The position numbers and the translations under genes were made by a program. From contig NZ_BMGL01000016.1 in assembly GCF_014640175.1 (NCBI RefSeq), positions 1-62,933 on the forward strand: a stretch of DNA of 62,933 bases, written 5' to 3'. The notes beneath the pieces are model-generated. The model was given only the letters and a program-made list of their open reading frames with translations, was not told the origin of the DNA and searched no databases. Of the stretch, positions 15,610 through 24,799 are shown one piece after another (position 1 is the first letter of the stretch; every line of letters begins with the position of its first letter). This stretch comes from Psychroflexus salis (GTDB lineage Bacteria > Bacteroidota > Bacteroidia > Flavobacteriales > Flavobacteriaceae).

Positions 15610-16917
15610 ATGCTTATGAAAATTCTAGGACAAAACATTCGCTTTGGTAAAAGTCTCTCAGAAAGAGATGAGAAAGTAATTTGGCACCCGCTAACGCAAC
15701 ATAAAACTGCTGCACCTTTAAAAGCTATTAAAAAAGCAAAAGGGGTTTGGTTAGAAGACGAAGATGGAAAGCAGTATATCGATGCTATTTCATCATGGTA
15801 CACCAGTATGTACGGTCATTGTAATTCAAAAATTAGAAAAGCAGTAAGCAAACAAATGGAGAAACTAGACCAAGTAGTGTTTAGTGGTTTTACACACGAA
15901 CCTGCTGTAGAATTAGCAGAAAAACTCTTGGAAATTTTACCACAAAATCAAGCCAAGCTTTTTTTTAATGATAATGGATCGACAGCTACCGAAATCGGAA
16001 TAAAAATGGCTTTGCAGTATCATCATAACCAAGGTCATAAACGCCATGTAATGTTAGCCTTAGAAGAAGGTTTTCATGGCGACACTTTTGGAGCTATGTC
16101 TGTTTCAGGACTTTCAGTGTATAATGGCGCTTTCGAAAAACATTTTATTGAAGTAATAAGACTACCCAAACCCGTCGGTTACAATAACGACGAAGTAATC
16201 AATCTTTTACAACAATGGATTGAAACTTACGAAATTGCAGGTTTTATTTATGAACCTTTAGTACAAGGTGCGGCAGGAATGAAAACCTATTCTAAAGCTG
16301 GTTTAGAAGATATTTTGAAACTATGTAAACTCAACGATATTATCTGCATTGCCGATGAGGTAATGACTGGTTTTGGAAAAACTGGAAAAACCTTTGCATC
16401 GCAATACATGCAAACTTCGCCCGATGTAATTTGTTTAAGCAAAGCCCTTTCAGCTGGAATGGTACCGATGGGAATTACTAGCTGCTCACAAAAAATATAC
16501 GATGCCTTTTACGATGATGAGCTTTCAAAAGGCTTGTTTCATGGCCACACATATACCGGAAATCCGTTGGCTTGTGCAGCTGCCTTAGCATCAATTAAAT
16601 TACTACAATCTGAAGAAATTCAACAACAAATTAAAAATATAATGAGTTGGCATCAATCCTTTGCTATTCAATTAAAACAGCATCCTAAAATTGCAGAAGT
16701 ACGGCAAATAGGCATGATTTTAGCATTCGATTTATCGGTTAAAATGGAACGTTACGGAAGCTTAAGAAATGAATTGTACGATTATTTTATGCAAAAAGGA
16801 ATTTTTTTACGACCTTTAGGAAACACCATCTACATTTTAACCCCTTTTGTAATTAAAAAGGAAGAGATGCAACAAGTATACGACAGCATTTTGAGTTGTG
16901 TAGAAGAAGTAATTTAA
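15610..16917 (+). CDS. bioA: Adenosylmethionine-8-amino-7-oxononanoate aminotransferase
   Basis: 435 residues. This PLP enzyme uses S-adenosylmethionine as amino donor to make 7,8-diaminopelargonate from KAPA in biotin synthesis. Visible features are WHPLTQHKTAAP near residue 20, ISSWYTSMYGH, the PLP-contacting IADEVMTGFGKTGK and the Schiff-base Lys in CLSKALSAGMVPMGI. No other bio gene is next to it. A second ATG at 15616 would shorten it by two residues. The GFHGDTFGAMS block and the W-x-H-x-T start favour BioA over other class III aminotransferases. Confidence 0.93.
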   Translation: MLMKILGQNIRFGKSLSERDEKVIWHPLTQHKTAAPLKAIKKAKGVWLEDEDGKQYIDAISSWYTSMYGHCNSKIRKAVSKQMEKLDQVVFSGFTHEPAVELAEKLLEILPQNQAKLFFNDNGSTATEIGIKMALQYHHNQGHKRHVMLALEEGFHGDTFGAMSVSGLSVYNGAFEKHFIEVIRLPKPVGYNNDEVINLLQQWIETYEIAGFIYEPLVQGAAGMKTYSKAGLEDILKLCKLNDIICIADEVMTGFGKTGKTFASQYMQTSPDVICLSKALSAGMVPMGITSCSQKIYDAFYDDELSKGLFHGHTYTGNPLACAAALASIKLLQSEEIQQQIKNIMSWHQSFAIQLKQHPKIAEVRQIGMILAFDLSVKMERYGSLRNELYDYFMQKGIFLRPLGNTIYILTPFVIKKEEMQQVYDSILSCVEEVI

Positions 16918-16922
16918 AAACT

Positions 16923-17453
16923 ATGAAAGCATTTATTCTTGTAATATTAATATGTATGAGTACACCGAAAACCAATTTATTCAATTTTAATACGAGTACC
17001 AATTCATCATCTTGGCAAATTATAAACGATGGTGTTATGGGTGGAGTTTCTAAGAGTACTTTGCAAATAACTAACGATGGACACGGTCTATTTTCTGGTC
17101 ATGTTTCCTTAGCCAATAATGGTGGATTTGCTTCTATTCGACACCAACCTAATTTTAAAGATTTAGATCAATTTACGCATGTAATTCTTAAGCTAAAAGG
17201 CGATCAAAAAAACTATCAATTTCGATTAAAAGCATCTACACAACAACGCCAATCTTATGTGCAAGAATTTAAAACCAATGGCAAGTGGCAAGAGATTGAA
17301 TTAAAAATCAGTGATTTTTATCCGCAGTTCCGCGGCCAACAACTAGACATGTCTAATTTCAATTTTAATGAAATACAAGAAATGGCTTTTTTAATTGCCA
17401 ATAAAAAGGAAGAAGATTTTAGTTTACTTATCGACCAAATTATGCTTAGATAA
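16923..17453 (+). CDS. CIA30-domain protein, probably exported
   Basis: 176 residues from the ATG five bases after the bioA stop. A hydrophobic N-terminus (MKAFILVILICMSTPKTNLF) looks like a signal peptide. The rest is a CIA30/NDUFAF1-like beta-sandwich: WQIINDGVMGGVSKSTLQI, then GGFASIRHQP and FRLKASTQQRQSYVQEF. In bacteria the family is of unknown function and related to carbohydrate-binding folds; the mitochondrial role in complex I assembly should not be carried over. Probably co-transcribed with bioA. Confidence 0.8.
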   Translation: MKAFILVILICMSTPKTNLFNFNTSTNSSSWQIINDGVMGGVSKSTLQITNDGHGLFSGHVSLANNGGFASIRHQPNFKDLDQFTHVILKLKGDQKNYQFRLKASTQQRQSYVQEFKTNGKWQEIELKISDFYPQFRGQQLDMSNFNFNEIQEMAFLIANKKEEDFSLLIDQIMLR

Positions 17454-17726
17454 ATGAAGAATAACGATCAAAAATTTATAGAAAATTGGCGAAAAACCAA
17501 GTCCGCTGGTTTTAAAAAATATGCACTAACCCATGGATTAGGATTTGGGATCATTATAACTATATTCAATTTAATTTGGCTTAATTATGACAATGAACAA
17601 TCCGTTGAAGTAGACAAATTCATTATAGCTGGTATAGTGATGATTCTTGTTGGTGGTTTTAGCTACGCAGGAGTTTCTTGGCTTTTAAATAATTATATTT
17701 ATAAGAAGAAAGTGGGGAAGCAGTAA
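17454..17726 (+). CDS. Small two-helix membrane protein of unknown function
   Basis: 90 residues, starting directly after the stop of the CIA30 gene with no gap. Two membrane helices are visible (GLGFGIIITIFNLIWLNY and FIIAGIVMILVGGFSYAGVS) with a basic N-terminal segment and a basic C-terminus. No family was recognised. The zero-base junction suggests translational coupling with the upstream gene. Confidence 0.7.
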   Translation: MKNNDQKFIENWRKTKSAGFKKYALTHGLGFGIIITIFNLIWLNYDNEQSVEVDKFIIAGIVMILVGGFSYAGVSWLLNNYIYKKKVGKQ

Positions 17727-18047
17727 AACATATTTGATTATTAACTACACCCAATATGTTTTTTTAAGCAAAACTTTTTTAGAATTATTATACCCATTTC
17801 AAATATACCATAAGTAACATCCAGGCATTTCTTAAGCATCTCATAAGGATTTGATTTCAATTTATTATAACAATTTTAATTTTAAAAGTTTCGTTAAGGG
17901 TACGAAATTGCTTTTACAACCTAAGTACACAGAGTATTTTAGCTAGAATTCACAGGATTGGTGATGTTGTTGTTTTTAAACATTTGGTTGTGTATTGCTT
18001 CCAGAAAATTTGATGTAAAACTAAAATGTAAGGCTGCTGAGTAAAAA
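17727..18047. other. Intergenic region between convergent genes
   Basis: About 320 bases with no gene on either strand and no recognisable RNA. The ahcY terminator follows at its right edge. Confidence 0.5.
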
Positions 18048-18080
18048 CAAAAAAGCTCCCAAAAGGAGCTTTTTTGTTTT
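18048..18080 (-). terminator. Terminator of ahcY, usable on both strands
   Basis: GCTCC and GGAGC (18055-18059 with 18065-18069), extended by flanking A and T runs to a stem of about 11 bp. The minus strand then has a T-rich tract (from the A-run at 18044-18053). It lies 20 bases after the ahcY stop. Confidence 0.85.
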
Positions 18081-18099
18081 TGTACCGAAGCACCGATTT

Positions 18100-19416
18100 T
18101 TAGTACCGATAATACGCTGGTTTAAATGGTCCTTCTACTTCCACGCCAATATATTCGGCTTGGTCTTGTTTTAGTTTAGTAAGTTCTGCACCAACACGGC
18201 TTAAGTGTAATTCGGCAACTTTTTCATCCAAATGTTTGGGCAGCATATAAACTTTGTTTTCGTATTTTTCGTTGTTGTTCCATAATTCCATTTGCGCCAA
18301 AGTTTGGTTAGTAAACGAGTTACTCATTACAAAACTCGGGTGTCCAGTAGCACAGCCTAAATTTACCAATCTGCCTTGCGCTAATAAAATTATATCTTTT
18401 CCGTCGATGTTATATTTATCAACTTGTGGTTTAATTTCTACGTGGGTATCGCTATAATTTTCTTTTAGCCAAACCACATCAATTTCGTTATCAAAATGCC
18501 CAATGTTACAAACAATTACTTTATCGCGCATAGCCTTAAAATGTTCTCCACGCACAATGTCGCGGTTACCTGTAGTAGTGATAACGATATCTGCATTGGC
18601 AACTACGCTTTCTAAACGTTTCACTTCAAAACCGTCCATAGCAGCTTGTAGGGCACAAATTGGATCGATTTCAGTTACGGTAACAATCGAACCTGCTCCA
18701 CGAAAAGAAGCCGCTGTACCTTTGCCTACATCACCATAACCACAAACTACCACGCGTTTTCCAGCCAACATGGTATCGGTGGCACGTCTAATGGCATCTA
18801 CTGCGCTTTCTCTACAACCGTATTTATTATCGAATTTAGATTTGGTAACCGAATCGTTTACATTAATGGCCGGCATCACCAAAGTTCCTTTTTTCATGCG
18901 TTCGTACAAACGGTGAACGCCAGTTGTGGTTTCTTCTGAAAGGCCACGAATGCCTTCCGCTAATTCGGGATATTCATCAAAAACCATATTGGTTAAATCG
19001 CCACCATCATCTAAAATCATGTTTAATGGTTTACGGTCTTCACCAAAAAATAAAGTTTGCTCTATACACCAATTGAATTCTTCTTCCGTCATGCCTTTCC
19101 ACGCATACACAGGAACTCCAGCAGCAGCAATAGCAGCCGCAGCCTGATCTTGAGTAGAATAGATGTTACATGAACTCCAAGTTACATCAGCACCTAATGC
19201 TACTAAAGTTTCAATTAAAACCGCAGTTTGAATAGTCATGTGCAAGCAGCCGGCAATTCGAGCTCCTTTTAGTGGTTTTTCTTTTCCATATTGTTCACGA
19301 AGCGCCATTAATCCTGGCATTTCTGCTTCCGCTAATTCAATTTCTTTTCTTCCCCAATCAGCTAAAGAAATATCTTTTACTTTGTAAGGCACATAAGGTA
19401 CGGTATCTTTACTCAT
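18100..19416 (-). CDS. ahcY: S-adenosyl-L-homocysteine hydrolase
   Basis: 438 residues. It splits S-adenosylhomocysteine into adenosine and homocysteine, relieving product inhibition of methyltransferases (cytoplasm, NAD-bound tetramer). Visible features are [27 protein letters not shown], the NAD-binding [45 protein letters not shown] and the C-terminal FKPAYYRY tail that closes the active site. The neighbours do not suggest a methyl-cycle operon. The promoter overlaps that of the divergent phosphopantetheinyl transferase gene. Confidence 0.97.
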   Translation of the reverse strand: MSKDTVPYVPYKVKDISLADWGRKEIELAEAEMPGLMALREQYGKEKPLKGARIAGCLHMTIQTAVLIETLVALGADVTWSSCNIYSTQDQAAAAIAAAGVPVYAWKGMTEEEFNWCIEQTLFFGEDRKPLNMILDDGGDLTNMVFDEYPELAEGIRGLSEETTTGVHRLYERMKKGTLVMPAINVNDSVTKSKFDNKYGCRESAVDAIRRATDTMLAGKRVVVCGYGDVGKGTAASFRGAGSIVTVTEIDPICALQAAMDGFEVKRLESVVANADIVITTTGNRDIVRGEHFKAMRDKVIVCNIGHFDNEIDVVWLKENYSDTHVEIKPQVDKYNIDGKDIILLAQGRLVNLGCATGHPSFVMSNSFTNQTLAQMELWNNNEKYENKVYMLPKHLDEKVAELHLSRVGAELTKLKQDQAEYIGVEVEGPFKPAYYRY

Positions 19417-19432
19417 AGTCTGTATTTTTGTC

Positions 19433-19440
19433 TAAATTTG
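19433..19440 (+). promoter_or_regulatory. -7 element for the phosphopantetheinyl transferase gene
   Basis: TAAATTTG matches TAnnTTTG, 31 bases before the ATG at 19472. A TTTA about 21 bases upstream may serve as -33, within the ahcY coding start. It faces and nearly touches the minus-strand -7 at 19444-19451. Confidence 0.5.
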
Positions 19441-19443
19441 CTG

Positions 19444-19451
19444 CAAAACTA
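19444..19451 (-). promoter_or_regulatory. -7 element for ahcY
   Basis: On the minus strand TAGTTTTG matches TAnnTTTG, 27 bases before the ahcY ATG. It is three bases from the divergent plus-strand -7, so RNA polymerase could hardly occupy both at once. Confidence 0.5.
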
Positions 19452-19471
19452 AGCATAAACCTACTATTTTA

Positions 19472-20104
19472 ATGCCTGTTTATAAAACAATAACAGTTAA
19501 TGAACATACCAAAGTCTTGATTTGGAAGGTAGAAGAATCTTTTGATGAATTGGCTAAAGGAATACGCTTGTCGGCCAATTCGCAAAACCGAATCAATAAT
19601 ATGAAATCAGACCTTCACCGCCGTGGTTTTATGAGTATTCGGCATTTGTTGAAGAAGTTTGGCTACAAAGACGAAGACGTAGTTTACGACCAAAACGGAA
19701 AACCCCATTTAAACGATGGTAAACACATTTCAATTTCGCACTCATTCGAATTTACATGTGTAATCGTGAGCGATGTGGTCGTGGGAATTGATGTTGAAAA
19801 ACAGCGCAATAAAATTAAAAAAATTGCGGCCAAATTTACGCCTATTAAAGAATACCGCGCATTGGGTAATGGAGAAGATTTGGTAAGAAAACTCACCATT
19901 GTCTGGGGTGCAAAAGAATCGCTTTACAAATTGTACGGTAAACAAGGTTTATTGTTTTTACACGATATTTTTGTGAAAGACTTCAATTTTGAAGCTGGAG
20001 AAACTACCGCAGAAGTGACTTACAATAGCCTTAAAAAAGAATATGTGCTTCATTTTTTAGAATTTGAAGGCTTTACATGTGTTTATGCTTATAAAGATGA
20101 ATAG
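19472..20104 (+). CDS. 4'-phosphopantetheinyl transferase superfamily protein
   Basis: 210 residues. It should move the phosphopantetheine arm from CoA to a carrier protein. Family motifs are present: ISISHSFEFTCVIVS before the Mg-binding VVGIDVEKQRNKI (residues about 105-117) and WGAKESLYKLYGKQG (residues about 147-161). The size suits the Sfp-like class rather than the short AcpS class. Its last codons overlap the next gene by eight bases (ATGAATAG), implying coupled translation with the GGGP-synthase-like gene. Whether it serves fatty-acid ACP or another carrier cannot be told. Confidence 0.85.
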   Translation: MPVYKTITVNEHTKVLIWKVEESFDELAKGIRLSANSQNRINNMKSDLHRRGFMSIRHLLKKFGYKDEDVVYDQNGKPHLNDGKHISISHSFEFTCVIVSDVVVGIDVEKQRNKIKKIAAKFTPIKEYRALGNGEDLVRKLTIVWGAKESLYKLYGKQGLLFLHDIFVKDFNFEAGETTAEVTYNSLKKEYVLHFLEFEGFTCVYAYKDE

Positions 20105-20798
20105 AAAATCTACTGTAAAATCCATAGCTTTATTGAAGCATTTTCAGCAAGCCAACAACCAGTTAGCGGTTTTAATCGACCCCGAAGATTTTAGAGAGAG
20201 CCCAGTTGATTTTTTAAAGAAAATACCCGAAGAAACTTCTATTTTGCTCGTAGGCGGAAGCCAAGTATCGGCAGGAAAAACAGAAGAAGTGGTAAGTAAA
20301 TTAAAGGCTTTTACACATTTACCTATTATTTTGTTTCCAGGAGATTACTCGCAATTAACGCATAAAGCCGATGCAGTTTTGTTTTTGAGTTTGCTCTCGG
20401 GTCGAAATCCAGAATATTTAATTAACCAACACGTAAAAGCTGTTCCATTTTTGCAAACTAGTAATTTAGAAGTTATCTCTACAGCATATATTTTAATCGA
20501 TGGTGGTTGCGAAACTGCAGTAGTAAACATTAGCGAAACCCAACCCATTGCAGCAACCGATGTACAGCAAATTGTTAATACGGCCTTGGCAGGCCAATTT
20601 ATGGGCAAACAACTTATATACTTAGAAGCGGGAAGTGGAGCTAAAAATCCAATTCCTGTTGAAGTGATTTCTGCAGTTAAAAAAGCCATTCAAATTCCGT
20701 TAATTGTTGGTGGCGGAATTAAAACGCAAGCACAAAAGCAAGCTGCATTTATAGCTGGAGCTAACTTGGTAGTTATGGGAACAGCTTTCGAAAATTAA
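20097..20798 (+). CDS. Geranylgeranylglyceryl phosphate synthase family protein (PcrB-like TIM barrel)
   Basis: 233 residues from the ATG that overlaps the previous stop. The family joins a polyprenyl diphosphate to sn-glycerol-1-phosphate, the first archaeal-type ether-lipid step. Bacteroidota carry members whose lipid product is poorly understood. Visible features are LAVLIDPEDF at residues about 25-34, LLVGGSQVS, LFPGDYSQL, the glycerol-phosphate site YLEAGSGAKNP and LIVGGGIKTQAQKQAAFIAGA near the end. An earlier ATG at 20064 would add 11 residues inside the upstream gene and is less likely. Confidence 0.88.
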   Translation: MNRKSTVKSIALLKHFQQANNQLAVLIDPEDFRESPVDFLKKIPEETSILLVGGSQVSAGKTEEVVSKLKAFTHLPIILFPGDYSQLTHKADAVLFLSLLSGRNPEYLINQHVKAVPFLQTSNLEVISTAYILIDGGCETAVVNISETQPIAATDVQQIVNTALAGQFMGKQLIYLEAGSGAKNPIPVEVISAVKKAIQIPLIVGGGIKTQAQKQAAFIAGANLVVMGTAFEN

Positions 20799-20816
20799 AG
20801 CTTTATATGTAAATAT

Positions 20817-21482
20817 CTAAGCCCAATTCGGTTTTCCACATTCTTCGTAAAACTGATTTAAAAACTGAAGCATAAATTCATGGCGTTGTTGGGCAAGTTG
20901 TTTTCCTGTTTTTGTATTCATCTGGTCTTTTAGCAAAAGTAGTTTTTCGTAAAAATGATTAATTGTGGGTGCGTTTGAAGCTTTATATTCAGCTTTAGAT
21001 TGTTTGGTTTTCGGGGGAATTTCAGCATTAAAAATAGCTCTGTTTTTGTATCCACCATAATTAAAAGTACGCGCTATTCCAATTGCACCCAAAGCATCCA
21101 AACGATCGGCATCTTGTACAATTTGAAATTCAATTGATTTTTCTGCAATGGAAATCGTATCCGATTTAAATGAACTGTGTTTTACTATGTAAACTACTTC
21201 GTCTATTACAGATTTTTCTAGATGTAGTGCTGTTAAAAATGAAGCCGTTTGCTTAGGGCCTAATTTTTCATTTCCATCATGAAATTTTGCATCGGCAATA
21301 TCGTGCAATAAACAACCTAATTTTACGATAAAAGTATCTGCTTGTTCGTAATTTAAGAGTTCTTCAGCATTTTTTAAAACCCGCTGAATATGTTGCCAAT
21401 CGTGTCCGGCTTCAGCATCAGCTACCTGCCTTTTTACAAAATTCGTAGTTTTTAAAAGTATTTCAGTTTGTTTAGCATTCAC
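20817..21482 (-). CDS. HD-domain metal-dependent phosphohydrolase (YedJ-like)
   Basis: 221 residues. The HD metal site is complete: H in GHDWQHIQRV (residues about 23-32), HD in GCLLHDIADAKFHDG (about 52-66) and the distal D in VQDADRLDALGAIGIARTF (about 111-129). Members act on nucleotides or phosphate esters; the substrate is unknown here. It is the last gene of a minus-strand run after the desaturase, nine bases downstream. Confidence 0.85.
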   Translation of the reverse strand: MNAKQTEILLKTTNFVKRQVADAEAGHDWQHIQRVLKNAEELLNYEQADTFIVKLGCLLHDIADAKFHDGNEKLGPKQTASFLTALHLEKSVIDEVVYIVKHSSFKSDTISIAEKSIEFQIVQDADRLDALGAIGIARTFNYGGYKNRAIFNAEIPPKTKQSKAEYKASNAPTINHFYEKLLLLKDQMNTKTGKQLAQQRHEFMLQFLNQFYEECGKPNWA

Positions 21483-21491
21483 AACAAAAGT

Positions 21492-22490
21492 TTATTTTAC
21501 TAAAGCTGGTTTTACCCATGCAAAAGTAGTTTGTTCTTGTGGAATACGAATACGCTGATTAATGCGTTGCATACGGTCGGGCAACTTCATTAAATAGTCT
21601 CTTGCTTTTTCGGCTTCAGGTGTTAATCCGTTCAACTTTTCAATGTCCCATTGTTTAATTAAGTTGCGCATTATATCAATATAATCTTGGCCTGTGTAAA
21701 CACCAATGCGTTGTGCACAATTCGAGAAATCTTCAAAAGCAGTACCAATTCCTTTACCCGATTCGCGTAAAAAATGTGCAGGCATAACAATTTTACTCAC
21801 CATCATTTCTTTAAAAGCAATCATCATTTGCGATGGGTCTACGGCAAAAATTTCTTTTACAAATGTGCTGTAAGCACGGTGATGCCGCATCTCGTCTCCA
21901 GAAATTATTTTACACATTCTAGCTAAAGACTTATTGGCATATTGCTTAGCAATTTTAGCTACACGATTGTGCGAAATATAGGTAGCTAATTCTTGAAAAC
22001 TGGTATACACAAAATTTTTGTATGGGTCACGATCGGTTTCAATAGAAAATCCATCGTTAATTAAGTGTTGTGTTGTAATTTCAACCTGGCGCATATCTAC
22101 TCGTCCCGATAAATACAAATATTTGTTTAGCACATCGCCATGGCGGTTTTCTTCTCCTGTCCATTGGCGAACCCATTTTGCCCATGGGTTTCCTGCATTT
22201 CCATCGTGTTGATTTATACCTTCTACGTCCATTAACCAAGATTCGTAGGTAGGTAAGGCTTCTTCAGTAATTGTGTCGCCTACTAAAACAACCCAAAAAT
22301 CGTAAGGTAATTCTTTAGCTAATTCCCGAATTTCTTTTATTTCATCAAAAAAACTATCGCTTTCAGAATTGGGTAAATAGTCGGTAGGTTGCCAAATTTT
22401 TTCAACAGGAATTAAGTATTCTTGAATTAATCCATCTACTTTTTCTTCCAATTGCTTCATTACTTCTAATCGTACATTGAATGCTGACAT
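21492..22490 (-). CDS. Acyl-ACP desaturase (diiron, soluble)
   Basis: 332 residues from the ATG at 22490; a TTG at 22499 is an alternative. It introduces a double bond into an acyl chain on ACP and so tunes membrane fluidity. The two ferritin-like iron-binding motifs are clear: EENRHGD (residues about 116-122) and DEMRHH (about 204-209). It lies directly after the acyltransferase gene plsC on the minus strand, and the two probably form a phospholipid-making unit. Confidence 0.92.
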   Translation of the reverse strand: MSAFNVRLEVMKQLEEKVDGLIQEYLIPVEKIWQPTDYLPNSESDSFFDEIKEIRELAKELPYDFWVVLVGDTITEEALPTYESWLMDVEGINQHDGNAGNPWAKWVRQWTGEENRHGDVLNKYLYLSGRVDMRQVEITTQHLINDGFSIETDRDPYKNFVYTSFQELATYISHNRVAKIAKQYANKSLARMCKIISGDEMRHHRAYSTFVKEIFAVDPSQMMIAFKEMMVSKIVMPAHFLRESGKGIGTAFEDFSNCAQRIGVYTGQDYIDIMRNLIKQWDIEKLNGLTPEAEKARDYLMKLPDRMQRINQRIRIPQEQTTFAWVKPALVK

Positions 22491-22500
22491 ATCTTTCAAT

Positions 22501-23241
22501 TTATATTATAAGGTCGTTAGTGACGCTTTGTTCTACTTTTTGTATTAATTCTTTTGGATCGAAGTTTTTTACAGGAATGGGTTGTTGCACAGTAATTTTT
22601 AAATGTACACCCAAATCTAAAGGAAACATTCCGAAACGCTGCAATTTCCACGAGTTATTTATACTTACAGGCACCACAACTGCATCCGGGCAATATTTAA
22701 ATAACATTAATAAGCCATTTGTAGAAAACTTTTTAGGCACACCTGTTTTGCTTCGTGTACCTTCTGGAAATATGACTGCAGCATGCTTGGTTTGGTTTAA
22801 ATAGTCAGTAAATTTTTTTATTTCGGTTAAGGCTTGTCTAGAGTCTTTTCTGTCGATTAATATAGAGCCTCCATGACGTAGATTGTACGATATACTAGGT
22901 ATTCCCTTGCCTAATTCTTTTTTGCTGATAAATTTTGGATGTAATTCTCGTAAAAACCAAATTAAAGGGGGAATGTCGTTCATAGATTGGTGGTTGCTTA
23001 CAATAATATGGGGTTTACCTTTCTGAAATTGGTCGGCAAACTTGTTTTCGAATGTAATTTTTGTACCTAATATATGTAAGGTTTTTAATAAAAACCAATT
23101 AAAAACATCGACACTTTTTTTATGAGCTCTATAGCCGAAAAGGTTAAAACACAACCATTGAATAGGATGAAATACGATTAGCCAGAGTCCAAAAAACAAG
23201 TAGTATACGGCGCTTAAAATGTAATTGAATAATTGTTTCAT
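22501..23241 (-). CDS. plsC: 1-acyl-sn-glycerol-3-phosphate acyltransferase
   Basis: 246 residues. It adds the second acyl chain to lysophosphatidic acid to make phosphatidic acid at the inner membrane. The acyltransferase blocks are present: SNHQSMNDIPPL (block I, NHxxxxD), the GSILIDRKDSRQAL region, VIFPEGTRSKTG (block III) and VVVPVSINNS (block IV). An N-terminal membrane segment covers residues 5-35. It is followed by the desaturase gene with no room for a terminator. Confidence 0.9.
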   Translation of the reverse strand: MKQLFNYILSAVYYLFFGLWLIVFHPIQWLCFNLFGYRAHKKSVDVFNWFLLKTLHILGTKITFENKFADQFQKGKPHIIVSNHQSMNDIPPLIWFLRELHPKFISKKELGKGIPSISYNLRHGGSILIDRKDSRQALTEIKKFTDYLNQTKHAAVIFPEGTRSKTGVPKKFSTNGLLMLFKYCPDAVVVPVSINNSWKLQRFGMFPLDLGVHLKITVQQPIPVKNFDPKELIQKVEQSVTNDLII

Positions 23242-23291
23242 GTGTGAAAATGAAAAAAATAAATGCTAAATTATATATGCGTGCATAATAA

Positions 23292-23319
23292 AAAAGCTGC
23301 CTGTTTAAAGGCAGCTTTT
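23292..23319 (-). terminator. Terminator of the bacilliredoxin gene
   Basis: An 11-bp perfect stem (23292-23302 with 23309-23319) with a 6-base loop. On the minus strand it is followed by a T-rich tract. It lies about 20 bases after the stop at 23341 and upstream of plsC. Confidence 0.85.
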
Positions 23320-23340
23320 AAATTTATAAATGGTATTGAA

Positions 23341-23754
23341 TTAAGCGCAATGCTCATCGTAAGCTTGCTTTAAGTTGTCAGCAATCATTTCGGCGGGTCT
23401 ACCTTCTATATGGTGGCGCTCTAACATGTGTACTAATTCTCCGTCTTTAAACAAAGCCATAGAAGGAGAGCTTGGTGGAAAAGGCATCATTTGTGCACGA
23501 GCCACATCGGTTGCTTCTCGGTCTACGCCTGCAAATACAGTAAATAAATGTTCTGGTTTTTTTGCATTAGCTAAAGACATTTTTGCGCCTGGTCTTGCAT
23601 TAGCTGCAGCACAACCACAAACTGAATTTACTAAGACTAAAGCAGTTCCTTTTTGTTGTAATGCATTTTCTACATCTTGTGCAGATAATAATTCTTTGAA
23701 ACCAACGGTAGTTAGTTCTTCTTTCATCGGTTTTACTAGCTCTGGTGGATACAT
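23341..23754 (-). CDS. BrxA/BrxB-family bacilliredoxin
   Basis: 137 residues from the ATG giving [10 protein letters not shown], the typical family start; an upstream TTG would lie at the edge of the -7 box. The CGC motif in [20 protein letters not shown] replaces the CXXC of thioredoxins. The family reduces mixed disulfides with bacillithiol or a similar low-molecular-weight thiol. Other family marks are [32 protein letters not shown] and [10 protein letters not shown]. Confidence 0.92.
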   Translation of the reverse strand: MYPPELVKPMKEELTTVGFKELLSAQDVENALQQKGTALVLVNSVCGCAAANARPGAKMSLANAKKPEHLFTVFAGVDREATDVARAQMMPFPPSSPSMALFKDGELVHMLERHHIEGRPAEMIADNLKQAYDEHCA

Positions 23755-24071
23755 ATATTTTCTACTTTTATTTAAACTTAATTTAGATTGCAAATATACA
23801 TAAAAAGCAAGAGTTGTTTAATTTTTAATCTTAATGCTTTGATAAGAATTTTTTATGTTGAATAGGCTTTTGCTTACAACTAATATCATTTTAAATTTTA
23901 AATCTTCTACTAAATTGAGCTTTGCTTAGCCTATGTTTTTATTTACCTTCCTTTATATGCTTATTTAAAAAGGAAAATAACTTTGTGTGTTTTTCCTTCC
24001 AATATTTTATAAATCTTAAAAATGAATTTGTTTTTAAGCTATTTTTGTAAGCTTGATTTTAGAAAAAGAAA
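23755..24071. other. Divergent intergenic region
   Basis: 317 bases between the bacilliredoxin and oxygenase genes. Besides the minus-strand -7, plus-strand matches TAACTTTG (23978-23985) and TATTTTTG (24040-24047) could drive the oxygenase gene. No other structure was seen. Confidence 0.4.
23791..23798 (-). promoter_or_regulatory. -7 element for the bacilliredoxin gene
   Basis: On the minus strand TATATTTG, a full match to TAnnTTTG, lies 36 bases before the ATG. No -33 TTTG was found at the right spacing. Confidence 0.5.
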
Positions 24072-24722
24072 ATGCACAACAACCAAACTTTACAAACTAC
24101 CGGAGTTGAATTAAATTTAACTTACGAAAAAATTATTGAAGATATTGGTCGACAACATTGGTCTATTATAGACCATTTTTTACCCCAACAGCTTGTAACT
24201 AATTTACGGGCTAATTTGCAAGTAAAACATAAAGAAGATAATTTAAAGAAAGCCGCTATCGGCAACCGAACTAACGAATATATTGTAAAAAATATACGAG
24301 GCGATTTTATTCAATGGATGGATGAAAAAAAAGCAGGGCCTATCGAAAATCTATTTTTTAAAGAAGTTCAGCTTTTAATACAATACCTTAACCGAACTTG
24401 TTTTATGGGAATTTTACATAAGGAATTTCATTATGCACTTTATCCCCAAGGTACATTTTATAAGCGTCATTTAGATACGTTTCAAAACGATGACCGCCGA
24501 GTGCTTTCTATGGTTTTTTACTTAAATGAAGCCAATTGGGACATAACTAATGGGGGCGATTTAGTTATTTATCAACCCATTAAAGATGGAGAAAACCCAA
24601 TACATATTCACCCATTACCTGGTAGATTAGTAATATTTGAAAGCCAAGTTCTAGAACACGAAGTGCTACCTGTATTAGCAGGAGAACGATACAGTATTAC
24701 GGGTTGGCTTAAAACTAGGTAA
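24072..24722 (+). CDS. 2-oxoglutarate/Fe(II)-dependent oxygenase (prolyl 4-hydroxylase-like)
   Basis: 216 residues. The double-stranded beta-helix carries the iron ligands H and D in FYKRHLDTF (residues about 136-144), the distal H in LEHEVLPVLAGERYSITGW and the 2-oxoglutarate-binding Arg in the same segment. Bacterial relatives hydroxylate prolines, in some cases on elongation factor Tu; the substrate is not known here. It stands alone, with its own promoter region. Confidence 0.85.
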   Translation: MHNNQTLQTTGVELNLTYEKIIEDIGRQHWSIIDHFLPQQLVTNLRANLQVKHKEDNLKKAAIGNRTNEYIVKNIRGDFIQWMDEKKAGPIENLFFKEVQLLIQYLNRTCFMGILHKEFHYALYPQGTFYKRHLDTFQNDDRRVLSMVFYLNEANWDITNGGDLVIYQPIKDGENPIHIHPLPGRLVIFESQVLEHEVLPVLAGERYSITGWLKTR

Positions 24723-24799
24723 AAGAATTTTGTGAAATCTAACTGAAATAAAGGCTTAACTTTTTGGCTTAACCTATATTTGCAACAACTTTTAAGTTT

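Noticed and set aside
19417-19471. S-adenosylhomocysteine or SAM riboswitch before ahcY
   Set aside because: The leader is only about 25 bases and holds no room for a known riboswitch.
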